NCBI GenBank assembly: GCA_934777095.1
Contig: CAKVNP010000005.1
Location: 1 to 22,678 of the forward strand
DNA from: an uncultured Clostridium sp.
GTDB lineage: Bacteria; Bacillota; Clostridia; Clostridiales; Clostridiaceae
DNA: 22,678 nucleotides
Direction: 5' to 3'
In this document: piece after piece, positions 1 to 6,908 of the stretch
Numbering within the stretch: the first letter of the stretch is position 1
Layout of the letters: every line of letters begins with the position of its first letter
The notes under the pieces: generated by a model
Told to the model about the DNA's origin: nothing
The model's input: only the letters and a program-made list of their open reading frames with translations
The model's database searches: none
Program-made: the position numbers and the translations under genes

Positions 1-645
1 TTCAATAACATTTATAGCTTCATCTATATTTTCTTCATATGCTATTTCTACATCTACGATAAATCTAATATCACCTCTTGAGTGATTCGTTACTATTGTA
101 ATATGTCCATTAGGAATTAAATGTACATCTCCGGAAAAATCTCTTATTATAGTAGTCCGTATTCCTATGCTTTCAACTATTCCTTCAAATCTGTCTATAG
201 TAACATGATCGCCTACACCAAACTGATCTTCAAATAAAATGAAAAAGCCATTGATTATATCTTTTACTAGGCTCTGTACACCAAGACCTATTGCCACTCC
301 ACCAATTCCTGCAAGAGCAACTGAGAGACCATTGAATATTCCGCTAAGCATCATTGCTATTCCTATAAAATATACGGCATATTTTAATGCACTCTTTAAT
401 ACTTCACCCAAGGTAACTGCCTTTTGTTCATTTAATGAAAAACTCAACTTGCTTTTACCTTGATGCTCAACGAATCTCTGTATTAATTTATTTCCTGTTT
501 TTATTACAATATACATTATTAACGCAATAATTATTATCTTCAATCCTTTTCCTACTACTACATTAATAATATCTTCATCAAAAACAAATTTTAGTTTTCC
601 TGCTTCATCTTTAAGTATTTTAACCATCATAATATTACTGATCAT
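1..645 (-). CDS. MscS-family mechanosensitive ion channel (partial, C-terminus beyond window)
   Basis: Open frame of 215 codons that runs off the left edge, so the C-terminal part of the cytoplasmic domain is missing. Hydrophobic segments lie at about residues 27-49 and 84-104, followed by the pore-lining TM3-like stretch at about 107-137, rich in Gly and Ala (LAGIGGVAIGLGVQS). The typical beta-domain follows: FGVGDHVTIDRFEGIVESIG and then HLIPNG near 175-180. This order is characteristic of small-conductance MscS channels, which release solutes on hypo-osmotic shock in the cytoplasmic membrane. The start ATG at 645 has GAGGG 8 bases upstream, overlapping the stop of the preceding DUF3343 gene. 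The gap is only 12 bp, so the two are probably co-transcribed. The family call is seen in the sequence; the physiological role is inferred from the family. Confidence 0.9.
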   Translation of the reverse strand, partial: MISNIMMVKILKDEAGKLKFVFDEDIINVVVGKGLKIIIIALIMYIVIKTGNKLIQRFVEHQGKSKLSFSLNEQKAVTLGEVLKSALKYAVYFIGIAMMLSGIFNGLSVALAGIGGVAIGLGVQSLVKDIINGFFILFEDQFGVGDHVTIDRFEGIVESIGIRTTIIRDFSGDVHLIPNGHITIVTNHSRGDIRFIVDVEIAYEENIDEAINVIE

Positions 646-657
646 CAAACATACCCT

Positions 658-897
658 CTATTTAATTAAACTATATCCATTTTCATCTTTTTTATATGCA
701 TTTTTAAATTCAAAAAGATTTTCTTCTATGATTCTTTTTACTGCTTCTTCCTCTTCTACTCTTACACATAATCCACAGCTTTGGGTAATTGAAGTAGGTG
801 TCGGCATCATTCTAAATTTCAAGCCTGCTGCTAATGATTTTTTTTCACCATTCATGGCATCCATAGTATTTTTAAATACAAATATATAATATGTCAT
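658..897 (-). CDS. DUF3343 protein (putative Se/S carrier-like)
   Basis: 79 residues, full length for this small family. It opens with MTYYIFVFKNTMDAMNGEK, has a central PTP turn and a CGLC motif at about residues 42-45 (TQSCGLCVRVEE). The C-terminal half is charged and helical. DUF3343 proteins (Pfam Se_S_carrier-like) are thought to handle sulfur or selenium through the conserved cysteine(s), often next to a class V cysteine-desulfurase-like enzyme, as here (divergent gene at 1087). No selD is in this window. Start ATG at 897 follows GGGAG with a 5-7 base spacer. Family assignment is fairly sure; biochemical role is inference from family and neighbourhood. Confidence 0.8.
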   Translation of the reverse strand: MTYYIFVFKNTMDAMNGEKKSLAAGLKFRMMPTPTSITQSCGLCVRVEEEEAVKRIIEENLFEFKNAYKKDENGYSLIK

Positions 898-931
898 TTT
901 TTTCTCCCTTCATTACTACATTATAGTTTCT

Positions 932-960
932 ATTATACTTATTTTTTTTACTAGTATAAA
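932..960 (-). promoter_or_regulatory. Candidate sigma-A promoter for DUF3343-mscS
   Basis: On the minus strand, TTTATA (955-960), 17-base spacer, then a perfect TATAAT (932-937). The -10 ends 34 bases before the DUF3343 start. The -35 is weak (4 of 6), so this is a candidate only. The remainder of the 898-1086 divergent intergenic region is AT-rich; I see no clear operator or riboswitch in it. Confidence 0.4.
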
Positions 961-1086
961 GGATAAAATATATATGAACTAATAGTGAGAAAGTAGCAGA
1001 GCATGGAATATTCAACTCTTACTTCTTACCTAATAAAGTGCTATTATATATATTGAAATAATTATGTAAATCATAAGGAGTACATT

Positions 1087-2241
1087 ATGAATGTTTATTT
1101 AGATAATGCAAGTACCTCTTTTCCTAAACCAAAAGCGGTATCTGATTCAATATATAACTTTTTAACTAATATAGGCGGAAATCCTGGACGTTCTAATCAT
1201 TCAAATGCTTTAGAGTCTAATCGAGCAGTATATGATACTAGAGAGCTTATTGCCTCTTTTTTTAACTTTCCACAATTAGAAAATGTAATTTTTACTAACA
1301 ATATAACATCTTCATTAAATATCCTGCTTAATGGGATTTTAAAAAAAGGAGATCATGTAATTACCTCCTCTATTGAACATAATTCTGTTATCAGGCCCTT
1401 ATGGAACCTTAAAGAAAACAATATAATTGATTTATCCATTTTACAATGCGATAGCTCTGGAATAATTGATGTTAACAAATTCAAAGACCTTATAAAAGAA
1501 AATACTAAGCTTGTAGTATTTACTCATGCTTCTAATGTTCTTGGAACAATCCAGCCAATAAAAAAAATTGGTAATATATGTAAAAAGAATAGTATACATT
1601 TTATCCTTGATTCAGCGCAAAGTGCAGGGGTATTACCAGTAGACTTTAATGATTTTAACTTAAGTGCTTTAGCATTTACTGGACATAAGAGCCTTTTGGG
1701 TCCTCAGGGAATTGGTGGATTTATTATTAATGATGAATTAAACTCACTATGTTCACCTTTAATATTAGGTGGAACTGGCAGCCTTTCTCATTCATTAACT
1801 CAACCTGATTTTCTTCCTGATAAATTTGAATCAGGTACATTAAATATTCCTGGAATAATAGGATTGCATGAAGGAATTAAATTTATCCAAAATGAAGGCT
1901 TAAGCACTATATATGAACATAATAGTTTTTTAAGACAATACCTAATTAACGAATTATTAAATATACCAAACTATAATCTATATGGTGAGTTATCACCTGG
2001 TAAAGGTACATCTTGTTTATCTTTTTCACATAAAAAAATAGATGTAAGTGAGCTTTCATATATCTTAGATACTGACTTCGGAATCAAGAATAGAAGCGGC
2101 CTTCATTGCTCTCCATTAGCTCATGAAACAATTGGCACTTATCCTGATGGAACAGTAAGGTTTAGTATAGGATATTTTAATACCCTAGATGAAATAAAAT
2201 ATGCAATTGATTCTTTAAATAAAATAAATTCTCTATATTAA
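1087..2241 (+). CDS. Class V aminotransferase / cysteine desulfurase-like protein
   Basis: 384 residues, a complete PLP fold-type I enzyme. Visible landmarks are N-terminal YLDNASTSFPKP, His98 in SIEHNS (stacks on PLP in this family), Asp175 in ILDSAQSAG, the PLP lysine Lys201 in FTGHKSLLGPQG, and Cys341 in the RSGLHCSPLAHETIGT loop, placed where desulfurases carry the sulfur-accepting cysteine. The GLHC-PLAHE-TIG signature resembles the TIGR01977 (EF2568-like) subgroup rather than IscS, NifS or SufS. The likely reaction is sulfur (or selenium) removal from cysteine, with alanine as product. AAGGAG lies 7-8 bases before the ATG. It diverges from the DUF3343 gene, a known companion of this subgroup, and no iscU/sufU scaffold is adjacent. 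Enzyme class is sure; substrate is inferred. Confidence 0.9.
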   Translation: MNVYLDNASTSFPKPKAVSDSIYNFLTNIGGNPGRSNHSNALESNRAVYDTRELIASFFNFPQLENVIFTNNITSSLNILLNGILKKGDHVITSSIEHNSVIRPLWNLKENNIIDLSILQCDSSGIIDVNKFKDLIKENTKLVVFTHASNVLGTIQPIKKIGNICKKNSIHFILDSAQSAGVLPVDFNDFNLSALAFTGHKSLLGPQGIGGFIINDELNSLCSPLILGGTGSLSHSLTQPDFLPDKFESGTLNIPGIIGLHEGIKFIQNEGLSTIYEHNSFLRQYLINELLNIPNYNLYGELSPGKGTSCLSFSHKKIDVSELSYILDTDFGIKNRSGLHCSPLAHETIGTYPDGTVRFSIGYFNTLDEIKYAIDSLNKINSLY

Positions 2242-2328
2242 TTTTTTACTATTAATCACCTCTTATTTTCTAGCTAGTTGAATATTAATAATATATTTTG
2301 TCTAGAATGGAAAATGGGAGGTGATTTC

Positions 2329-2895
2329 TTGTCTTACTCTACAATTATTGATGCGTTTTCTCCTACTTCAGTATTGGAAATCAGAAATGCATTATTAGAT
2401 AATTTAATTCCCGTGTTAAATAATAATGGTACTATAATTTTTATATGTATAGGATCCGATAGAACTACTGGTGATTGTCTTGGTCCGCTGGTAGGATATA
2501 AATTATCTAATTATCATATTAATAACATATTTATTTATGGTTCTTTAGAAAATCCTATTCATTCAGCAAATATTGAAGATATATTATCCAAAATATATTT
2601 TAGTTTTTCTAATCCCTATGTAGTTGCTATTGATTCAGCTTTAGGCTCTGTACAAAATATAGGTAAAATTATTATTGAGGATAATCCAATTACTCCAGGA
2701 GCTGCACTTAATAAAACACTGCCACCTGTAGGTAATATCTGCATTAAAGGCGTAGTCAACATTTCAAGCTCCATGGAATATATGATTCTCCAAAATACTA
2801 GACTATATACTGTAATGACTTTAGCTGATACAATTTCTCAAGGAATTACTAAATTTATAGAAAGTATAAATAATAATGTTTCACGTGAAACATAA
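2329..2895 (+). CDS. yyaC: Spore protease YyaC family protein
   Basis: 188 residues from a TTG start at 2329, chosen because GGAGG lies 7 bases upstream. A longer frame opens with TTG at 2278 but has no ribosome site. The GPR-like signature pieces of YyaC are present: CIGSDRTTGDCLGPLVG (about residues 40-56), AIDSALG, and PGAALNKTLPPVGN. YyaC is a sporulation-specific protein related in fold to the germination protease GPR and the HybD maturation peptidases; its true substrate is uncertain. The same gene occupies this place near parB in Bacillus. The last six codons (N-V-S-R-E-T-stop) coincide with a perfect parS site, so the C-terminal sequence is constrained by ParB binding. Its plus orientation is head-on to the leftward replication fork. 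Confidence 0.9.
   Translation: MSYSTIIDAFSPTSVLEIRNALLDNLIPVLNNNGTIIFICIGSDRTTGDCLGPLVGYKLSNYHINNIFIYGSLENPIHSANIEDILSKIYFSFSNPYVVAIDSALGSVQNIGKIIIEDNPITPGAALNKTLPPVGNICIKGVVNISSSMEYMILQNTRLYTVMTLADTISQGITKFIESINNNVSRET
2877..2892. promoter_or_regulatory. parS site 1 (inside the end of yyaC)
   Basis: Perfect 16-bp palindrome TGTTTCACGTGAAACA, matching the Firmicute parS consensus bound by Spo0J/ParB. It spans the last codons of yyaC and ends inside its stop codon. Confidence 0.97.
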
Positions 2896-2896
2896 T

Positions 2897-2933
2897 AAAA
2901 GAGCTGTATCATTTCTTTGATACAACTCTTTTT
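2897..2933. terminator. Bidirectional terminator between yyaC and the DUF4446 gene
   Basis: AAAAGAG-x-TGTATCA, short loop, TGATACA-x-CTCTTTTT. The stem is 7 + 5 bp with one internal mismatch and has a T-run on each strand, so it can end both the plus-strand yyaC transcript and the minus-strand parAB-DUF4446 transcript. Confidence 0.85.
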
Positions 2934-2935
2934 AA

Positions 2936-3454
2936 CTATTCTTCTATTTCACTTACTTCTTGATTTATTGCTTCATTTAGTACATGTTGCTCTTCTTCAG
3001 ATAAATCGTATCTTGAAATACCTTTATCTACTGGTTTAGCATATGTAGTACTATCATGTCTGCTATATATTCCTGTTAATATTACTCCATCATTATATGA
3101 ATCTAAAATTGCAATTGAAAAACTTAAATCGCTTCCTACATCTGCAAATGCTTTATATCTCATGATAGCAACCTTATTTACACATTTATTTATTTTTCCT
3201 TCATATTGCTGGCATAATTCTAAAGCTTCTTTAGAATTATTAGCAGATTCTTCAATACGATCTAAATTAGAAACTATTAATTCTTCTAAACTCTTATTAG
3301 TAACGCCCCTCATCATCTTATGATATCTCTTTTGCATTTTATTAACTGAAATAGTTAATATAAGTGTTGCAATTAATAATAAAAAAGTTAGTGCTGCTAA
3401 TCCAATTGTAATATATAAAGAATAATCTTTAATTAAGCTAAATATTTTGTCCAT
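2936..3454 (-). CDS. DUF4446 family membrane protein
   Basis: 172 residues. A single hydrophobic segment at about residues 13-35 (LYITIGLAALTFLLLIATL) is followed by a basic, likely coiled segment and then a soluble domain with FADVGSDLSFSIAILDSYNDGVILTGIYSR. That part is the conserved core of DUF4446 (PF14584), a family of unknown function found beside parB in Clostridia. It sits in the position that yyaB holds in B. subtilis, but I cannot claim homology to YyaB. AAGGAG lies 6 bases before the ATG. It starts 39 bp after the parB stop, with a parS site in the gap, so it is likely the third gene of the parA-parB transcript. The association with origin segregation genes is suggestive only; function unknown. 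Confidence 0.85.
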   Translation of the reverse strand: MDKIFSLIKDYSLYITIGLAALTFLLLIATLILTISVNKMQKRYHKMMRGVTNKSLEELIVSNLDRIEESANNSKEALELCQQYEGKINKCVNKVAIMRYKAFADVGSDLSFSIAILDSYNDGVILTGIYSRHDSTTYAKPVDKGISRYDLSEEEQHVLNEAINQEVSEIEE

Positions 3455-3477
3455 TTTTAACTCCTTATCATTCCAAA

Positions 3478-3493
3478 TGTTTCACGTGAAACA
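3478..3493. promoter_or_regulatory. parS site 2 (directly after the parB stop codon)
   Basis: Second perfect TGTTTCACGTGAAACA. It begins at the base next to the parB stop codon and lies within the parB-DUF4446 gap. Confidence 0.97.
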
Positions 3494-4360
3494 TTATATC
3501 TTTATAATATCAAGTATTCTTTGTAAATCATCTTCAGAGTAATATTCTATCTCTATTTTACCTTTATTATTTTTATTAGTAATGTTTACTTTAGTTCCAA
3601 AATAATTTTGCAGTTTATTTGTTACATCCTTATAGTATGGACTTAAATCTTCACATTGCTTTTTCTTTTTGTTATCATCTTTTGATTTCTTAAGATTTCT
3701 AACAACTGACTCTAATTCTCTTACAGAAATTTTATCATCTATAACCTTTTGGGCAATTTCATATTGTAACTTTTCATCCTCAATACCTAGTAATACTCTT
3801 CCATGCCCTTCTGAAATTACACCTTCAATTAAATACTGCTGAACATCTTCACTTAAGTTTAATAATCTCATAGTATTAGTGATTGCTGTACGAGATTTTC
3901 CTAGTCTTTTACTTAATTCATCCTGAGTTAATTCAAACTCATTTAATAATCTTTTATACGCATTAGCTTCTTCTATTGAATTTAAATCTTGTCTTTGTAT
4001 ATTTTCAATTAAGGATATTTCCATCACTTGTTTTTCAGTTAAATCCATAACTATTGCAGGTACTTCTTTTAAACCTGATAACTTAGCTGCTCTCCATCTT
4101 CTTTCTCCAGCAACTATGGTATAATTTTTTTTATCTTTCTTTAAGATAATTGGTTGAATAATACCATTATGTTTTATAGATTCTGATAATTCCATTATTT
4201 TTTCATCATCAAATCTTTTTCTAGGCTGATTTTCATTACTCTTAATTAAATTAATATCAATTAAGTCAACGCCTTTATTTTCAATAGTTTCTTCATTCAC
4301 TTTTGTTTCTTCTGGAATCAGCGCATTAAGGCCTTTACCTAAACCAAACTTTTTACTCAT
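3494..4360 (-). CDS. parB: Chromosome-partitioning protein ParB (Spo0J)
   Basis: 288 residues, typical length. N-terminal KKFGLGKGLNALIP is the basic ParA-stimulating peptide. NENQPRKRF (43-50) and GERRWRAA (85-92) form the CTP-binding ParB/Srx fold, with ENIQRQDLN at 119-127. The helix-turn-helix is LTQDELSKRLGKSRTAITN (144-162). A C-terminal dimerisation region follows a lysine-rich linker (about 222-240). At positions that separate parS from Noc-site binders it has Arg157 and Thr163, the ParB type. It loads at parS with CTP, slides as a clamp, recruits SMC and stimulates ParA; three perfect parS sites lie within 3 kb. It starts 12 bp after parA, with AAAGGTGA as ribosome site, so the two are translationally close in one operon. 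Confidence 0.96.
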   Translation of the reverse strand: MSKKFGLGKGLNALIPEETKVNEETIENKGVDLIDINLIKSNENQPRKRFDDEKIMELSESIKHNGIIQPIILKKDKKNYTIVAGERRWRAAKLSGLKEVPAIVMDLTEKQVMEISLIENIQRQDLNSIEEANAYKRLLNEFELTQDELSKRLGKSRTAITNTMRLLNLSEDVQQYLIEGVISEGHGRVLLGIEDEKLQYEIAQKVIDDKISVRELESVVRNLKKSKDDNKKKKQCEDLSPYYKDVTNKLQNYFGTKVNITNKNNKGKIEIEYYSEDDLQRILDIIKI

Positions 4361-4372
4361 ATCGTCACCTTT

Positions 4373-5137
4373 TTATTGCCTCTCTAAAAATTCTTTTGTC
4401 AAAGCTTTGTATGCATCAGCACCTTTACATCTTTCATCATATAGCATTATTGGTAGTCCAAAACTTGGTGCTTCTGCTAATCTAATATTTCTAGTTATAG
4501 TAGTCTTATACACTTTATCATTGAAGAAATTCTTAACTTCATCATATACTTCATTACTTAAATTAGTTCTATAATCATACATAGTCATTAATACGCCTTC
4601 AATTTCTAATGAAGGATTTAATGATTTTTTAATTAATGAAATAGTGTTCATTAATTGTCCAACACCTTCTAATGCATAGAATTCGCATTGAATTGGTATA
4701 AGAACTGAATTTACTGCAGTTAATGCATTGATTGTTAAAAATCCTAATGATGGTGGACAATCAATAAAAATAAAATCATACTCATCTTCGATACTATTTA
4801 TTTGGTTTAATAAAATAGTTTCGCGATCAGTCTTATTTATTATTTCAACTTCTGCCCCAGCTAATTCCATAGTTGAAGGTGCAACATACAGATTTTGAAC
4901 CAATTCACTTTTTAATATTACATCTTTTATTGAAACATCCGACGTTAAAACATCATACATAGATAACTCTAAGTTCTTTTTATCAAGACCTAGCCCACTA
5001 GTTGTATTCCCTTGGGGGTCAATATCTATTGTTAAAACCTTATATCCTTCCATAGCTAAATATGCGCATAGATTTATATTAGTTGTTGTTTTACCTACTC
5101 CGCCTTTTTGATTAAATATACATATCTTTTTCTTCAT
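4373..5137 (-). CDS. parA: Chromosome-partitioning ATPase ParA (Soj)
   Basis: 254 residues, full length for a short chromosomal ParA. The deviant Walker A motif KGGVGKTT is at 11-18 (two lysines, Lys11 and Lys16), the A' motif DIDPQGN at 38-44, and Walker B IDCPPSLGF at about 125-133. There is no N-terminal helix-turn-helix, so it is of the Soj type and not the plasmid P1 type. It dimerises on ATP, binds nucleoid DNA, and is released by ParB; in B. subtilis Soj also controls DnaA. Upstream lies a G-rich ribosome site separated from the start by a perfect palindrome (see the leader entry). The in-frame codon TAA inside that palindrome excludes any start further upstream. Confidence 0.96.
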   Translation of the reverse strand: MKKKICIFNQKGGVGKTTTNINLCAYLAMEGYKVLTIDIDPQGNTTSGLGLDKKNLELSMYDVLTSDVSIKDVILKSELVQNLYVAPSTMELAGAEVEIINKTDRETILLNQINSIEDEYDFIFIDCPPSLGFLTINALTAVNSVLIPIQCEFYALEGVGQLMNTISLIKKSLNPSLEIEGVLMTMYDYRTNLSNEVYDEVKNFFNDKVYKTTITRNIRLAEAPSFGLPIMLYDERCKGADAYKALTKEFLERQ

Positions 5138-5140
5138 ATT

Positions 5141-5172
5141 AAGTCCTAAAATTTAGGACTTCACCCCCTCTC
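5141..5172 (-). promoter_or_regulatory. parA leader: distant Shine-Dalgarno plus perfect palindrome
   Basis: Reading on the minus strand, GAGAGGGGGTGA (5172-5161) is followed by a palindrome of two perfect 10-bp arms around one base (5141-5161; arm AAGTCCTAAA), then three bases and the parA ATG. The strong SD is therefore about 25 bases from the start, while the nearer weak AGGA (5155-5158) is buried in the right arm. The element could be an operator or an mRNA hairpin controlling initiation. It is seen in the sequence; the function is inference. Confidence 0.6.
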
Positions 5173-5180
5173 ATATTTAT

Positions 5181-5186
5181 ATTATA
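5181..5186 (-). promoter_or_regulatory. Candidate -10 box of the parA-parB promoter
   Basis: TATAAT on the minus strand, about 44 bases before the parA start. The hexamer 17 bases further upstream (TTTTAA) is a poor -35, so the position of the promoter is tentative. Confidence 0.35.
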
Positions 5187-5287
5187 TATATTTTTCTTTT
5201 ATATTAAAAGTGCACCATAGTAAAATTTTATGTGAATTCTTGATTTATTTACTATTTTATATATCGTATTGCAATTACAAAAATAAA

Positions 5288-5303
5288 TGTTTCACGTGAA
5301 ACA
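5288..5303. promoter_or_regulatory. parS site 3 (between parA and noc)
   Basis: Third perfect TGTTTCACGTGAAACA, in the intergenic region upstream of parA and just after the noc terminator. Confidence 0.97.
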
Positions 5304-5315
5304 TTTTTTAATTAC

Positions 5316-5342
5316 AAAAAAAGAGATGCAATCTGCATCTCT
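5316..5342 (-). terminator. Terminator of the mnmE-mnmG-rsmG-noc operon
   Basis: Minus strand: perfect 9-bp stem AGAGATGCA / TGCATCTCT with a 3-base loop, followed by a run of seven T. It begins 11 bases after the noc stop codon. Confidence 0.9.
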
Positions 5343-5352
5343 AAAAAACTAT

Positions 5353-6129
5353 TTATTGATTTTTGGGGATAGAAACTGTAATTTCTATGCACTCTTCTTT
5401 TTCTTGAAGTTTATAATCTGCTGGAATATTAAATTTGCTTAATACTTGTTTAATTGTATTAACATATAGCTTACCAGGTAAAACGCTTTTACCTTTTCTC
5501 TTTTTCATTTGTTCACCAGCTAATTTAAGTAATTCAGCATTGATTAATTCTTCTGTCTTCTTTACATTAAGTGAATTTTTTACTACTTTATCTACTACCT
5601 TTACTTGTAGTTCTTCTGTAGGCAGACTTAATAAAGCTCTTGCATGTCTTTCAGTTAAATTATTTTCAAGACATTTAAGTCTTACATTTGAACTTAATTT
5701 TAGTAATCTCATTTTATTAGCTATAGTAGATTGTTTTTTACCCATTCTTTGAGCTAATTGATCTTGTGTAAAATTATGATCATTAATTAAATTAAAATAT
5801 GCTTCTGCCTCTTCTATAAAGTTTAAGTCTTCTCTTTGTAAGTTTTCTAAAAGTGCAATTTCTGCTGATTGGGTATCTGTTATTTCAATAATGCTACATG
5901 GTACAACATCTAAGCTAGCCATTCTTGCTGCTCTCCATCTACGTTCACCAGCAACTAATTCATACTTTTCACCCATTTTTCTAACAGTAATAGGTTGAAT
6001 TATACCATGTTCTTTAATAGATTGTGATAATTCTGCTAAAGCATCTTCATTAAAAAACTTTCTTGGTTGATAAGCATTTGGAAATATATTATCTATTCTT
6101 ATGTTTACTATTTCTTTATTCCTGTTCAT
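5353..6129 (-). CDS. noc: Nucleoid occlusion protein Noc (ParB paralogue)
   Basis: 258 residues from the ATG at 6129. I prefer this start because GAGG lies 9 bases before it. The ATG at 6144 has no ribosome site, and a TAG two codons further upstream bars extension. Domains: ParB/Srx fold with NAYQPRKFF (18-26) and GERRWRAAR (61-69), ENLQREDLN (95-103), and helix-turn-helix FTQDQLAQRMGKKQSTIANK (120-139). Gln133 and Lys139 stand where Noc differs from ParB (Arg and Thr there), so it should prefer the Noc site over parS. In Bacillus Noc blocks division over the chromosome through DNA and membrane binding. This protein starts almost directly at the CTP-binding domain and lacks the N-terminal amphipathic segment that anchors B. 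subtilis Noc. Position after rsmG matches Bacillus. Identity good; division role uncertain. Confidence 0.88.
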   Translation of the reverse strand: MNRNKEIVNIRIDNIFPNAYQPRKFFNEDALAELSQSIKEHGIIQPITVRKMGEKYELVAGERRWRAARMASLDVVPCSIIEITDTQSAEIALLENLQREDLNFIEEAEAYFNLINDHNFTQDQLAQRMGKKQSTIANKMRLLKLSSNVRLKCLENNLTERHARALLSLPTEELQVKVVDKVVKNSLNVKKTEELINAELLKLAGEQMKKRKGKSVLPGKLYVNTIKQVLSKFNIPADYKLQEKEECIEITVSIPKNQ

Positions 6130-6151
6130 CTGACCATCCCTCATTATCTAT

Positions 6152-6166
6152 TTCCATTAAATGGAA
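6152..6166. repeat. 15-bp palindrome upstream of noc
   Basis: TTCCATT-A-AATGGAA, two perfect 7-bp arms around one base, between the rsmG stop (6188) and the noc ribosome site. It could be an operator for noc. The arms recall the TTCC/GGAA edges of Noc sites, but the centre differs. There is no T-run, so it is not a terminator. Confidence 0.5.
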
Positions 6167-6187
6167 TTTATCATATATTACTTACCC

Positions 6188-6907
6188 TTACTTTAAAGGA
6201 TTTTTGTTTACAGTTCCTGCTTTTCTAGGGTATATTTTATTGCACGCTTTAACTTTTAGTACTTCTACAATATTGTGTCTTAAGTCTGTACCTTCTATAG
6301 ATACCTCTATTATATTTTTAAGTTCCCCGCCTAATATTTTAATTGCATTAGAGCCATTTTTAAGCTCTTCTTCAATAGCTGGCCCCTTTAATGCTACAAA
6401 ATGCCCATTCTTTTTAACATAAGGCATGCAAAACTCAGCTAATACCGCCATATTAGCTACAGCTCTTGATGTTGCTACATCAAACTTTTCTCTTAATTCT
6501 GGCTTTCTTGCTCCATCTTCTGCTCTTGAATGAATTGTTGTTACATTTGTTAAGCCTAACTCTCTTACTACTATATTTAAAAAGTTTATTCTTTTATTTA
6601 GTGAATCTAAAAGAGTTATTTTAGCTGTTGGATGTAGGATAGCTATAGGGATTCCTGGGAATCCTGCTCCTGTTCCTACATCTATAATAGTATCTGCCTT
6701 AACTATTGCTTCTGACTTAAAAGCTTTCATACAGTCAATAAAATGTTTTTTTATAAATTCATTATCGTCCGTAATGGCTGTTAAGTTTATCTTTTCATTC
6801 CATTCCTGTACTAATCTCATATATTTTATAAATTGATTGTATTGAAGTTCTGTCAATTCTATGCCAACATCTTTAGCTGCAGCACTCATTTCCTCAAAAA
6901 ATTGCAT
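6188..6907 (-). CDS. rsmG: 16S rRNA (guanine-527-N7)-methyltransferase RsmG
   Basis: 239 residues, the usual family length, from ATG 6907, with AGGAGG 7 bases upstream and inside the end of mnmG. The longer frame from 6934 lacks a ribosome site and would overlap mnmG. NLTAI at 41-45 and the SAM-binding loop [17 protein letters not shown] at about 74-90 are diagnostic, followed by [11 protein letters not shown] and [12 protein letters not shown]. RsmG (GidB) methylates G527 of 16S rRNA in the cytoplasm; its loss gives low-level streptomycin resistance in other bacteria. It starts one base after the mnmG stop, hence tightly coupled in the mnmE-mnmG-rsmG-noc operon. Confidence 0.96.
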   Translation of the reverse strand: MQFFEEMSAAAKDVGIELTELQYNQFIKYMRLVQEWNEKINLTAITDDNEFIKKHFIDCMKAFKSEAIVKADTIIDVGTGAGFPGIPIAILHPTAKITLLDSLNKRINFLNIVVRELGLTNVTTIHSRAEDGARKPELREKFDVATSRAVANMAVLAEFCMPYVKKNGHFVALKGPAIEEELKNGSNAIKILGGELKNIIEVSIEGTDLRHNIVEVLKVKACNKIYPRKAGTVNKNPLK

Positions 6908-6908
6908 T

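Noticed and set aside
2278..2328. Longer N-terminus for YyaC from TTG 2278
   Set aside because: No ribosome site before 2278, whereas GGAGG sits 7 bases before TTG 2329.
5288..5303. Possibility that the parS copies are Noc sites
   Set aside because: The centre is CACGTG, as in parS; Noc sites have CCCGGG. No CCCGGG dyad was found in the window.
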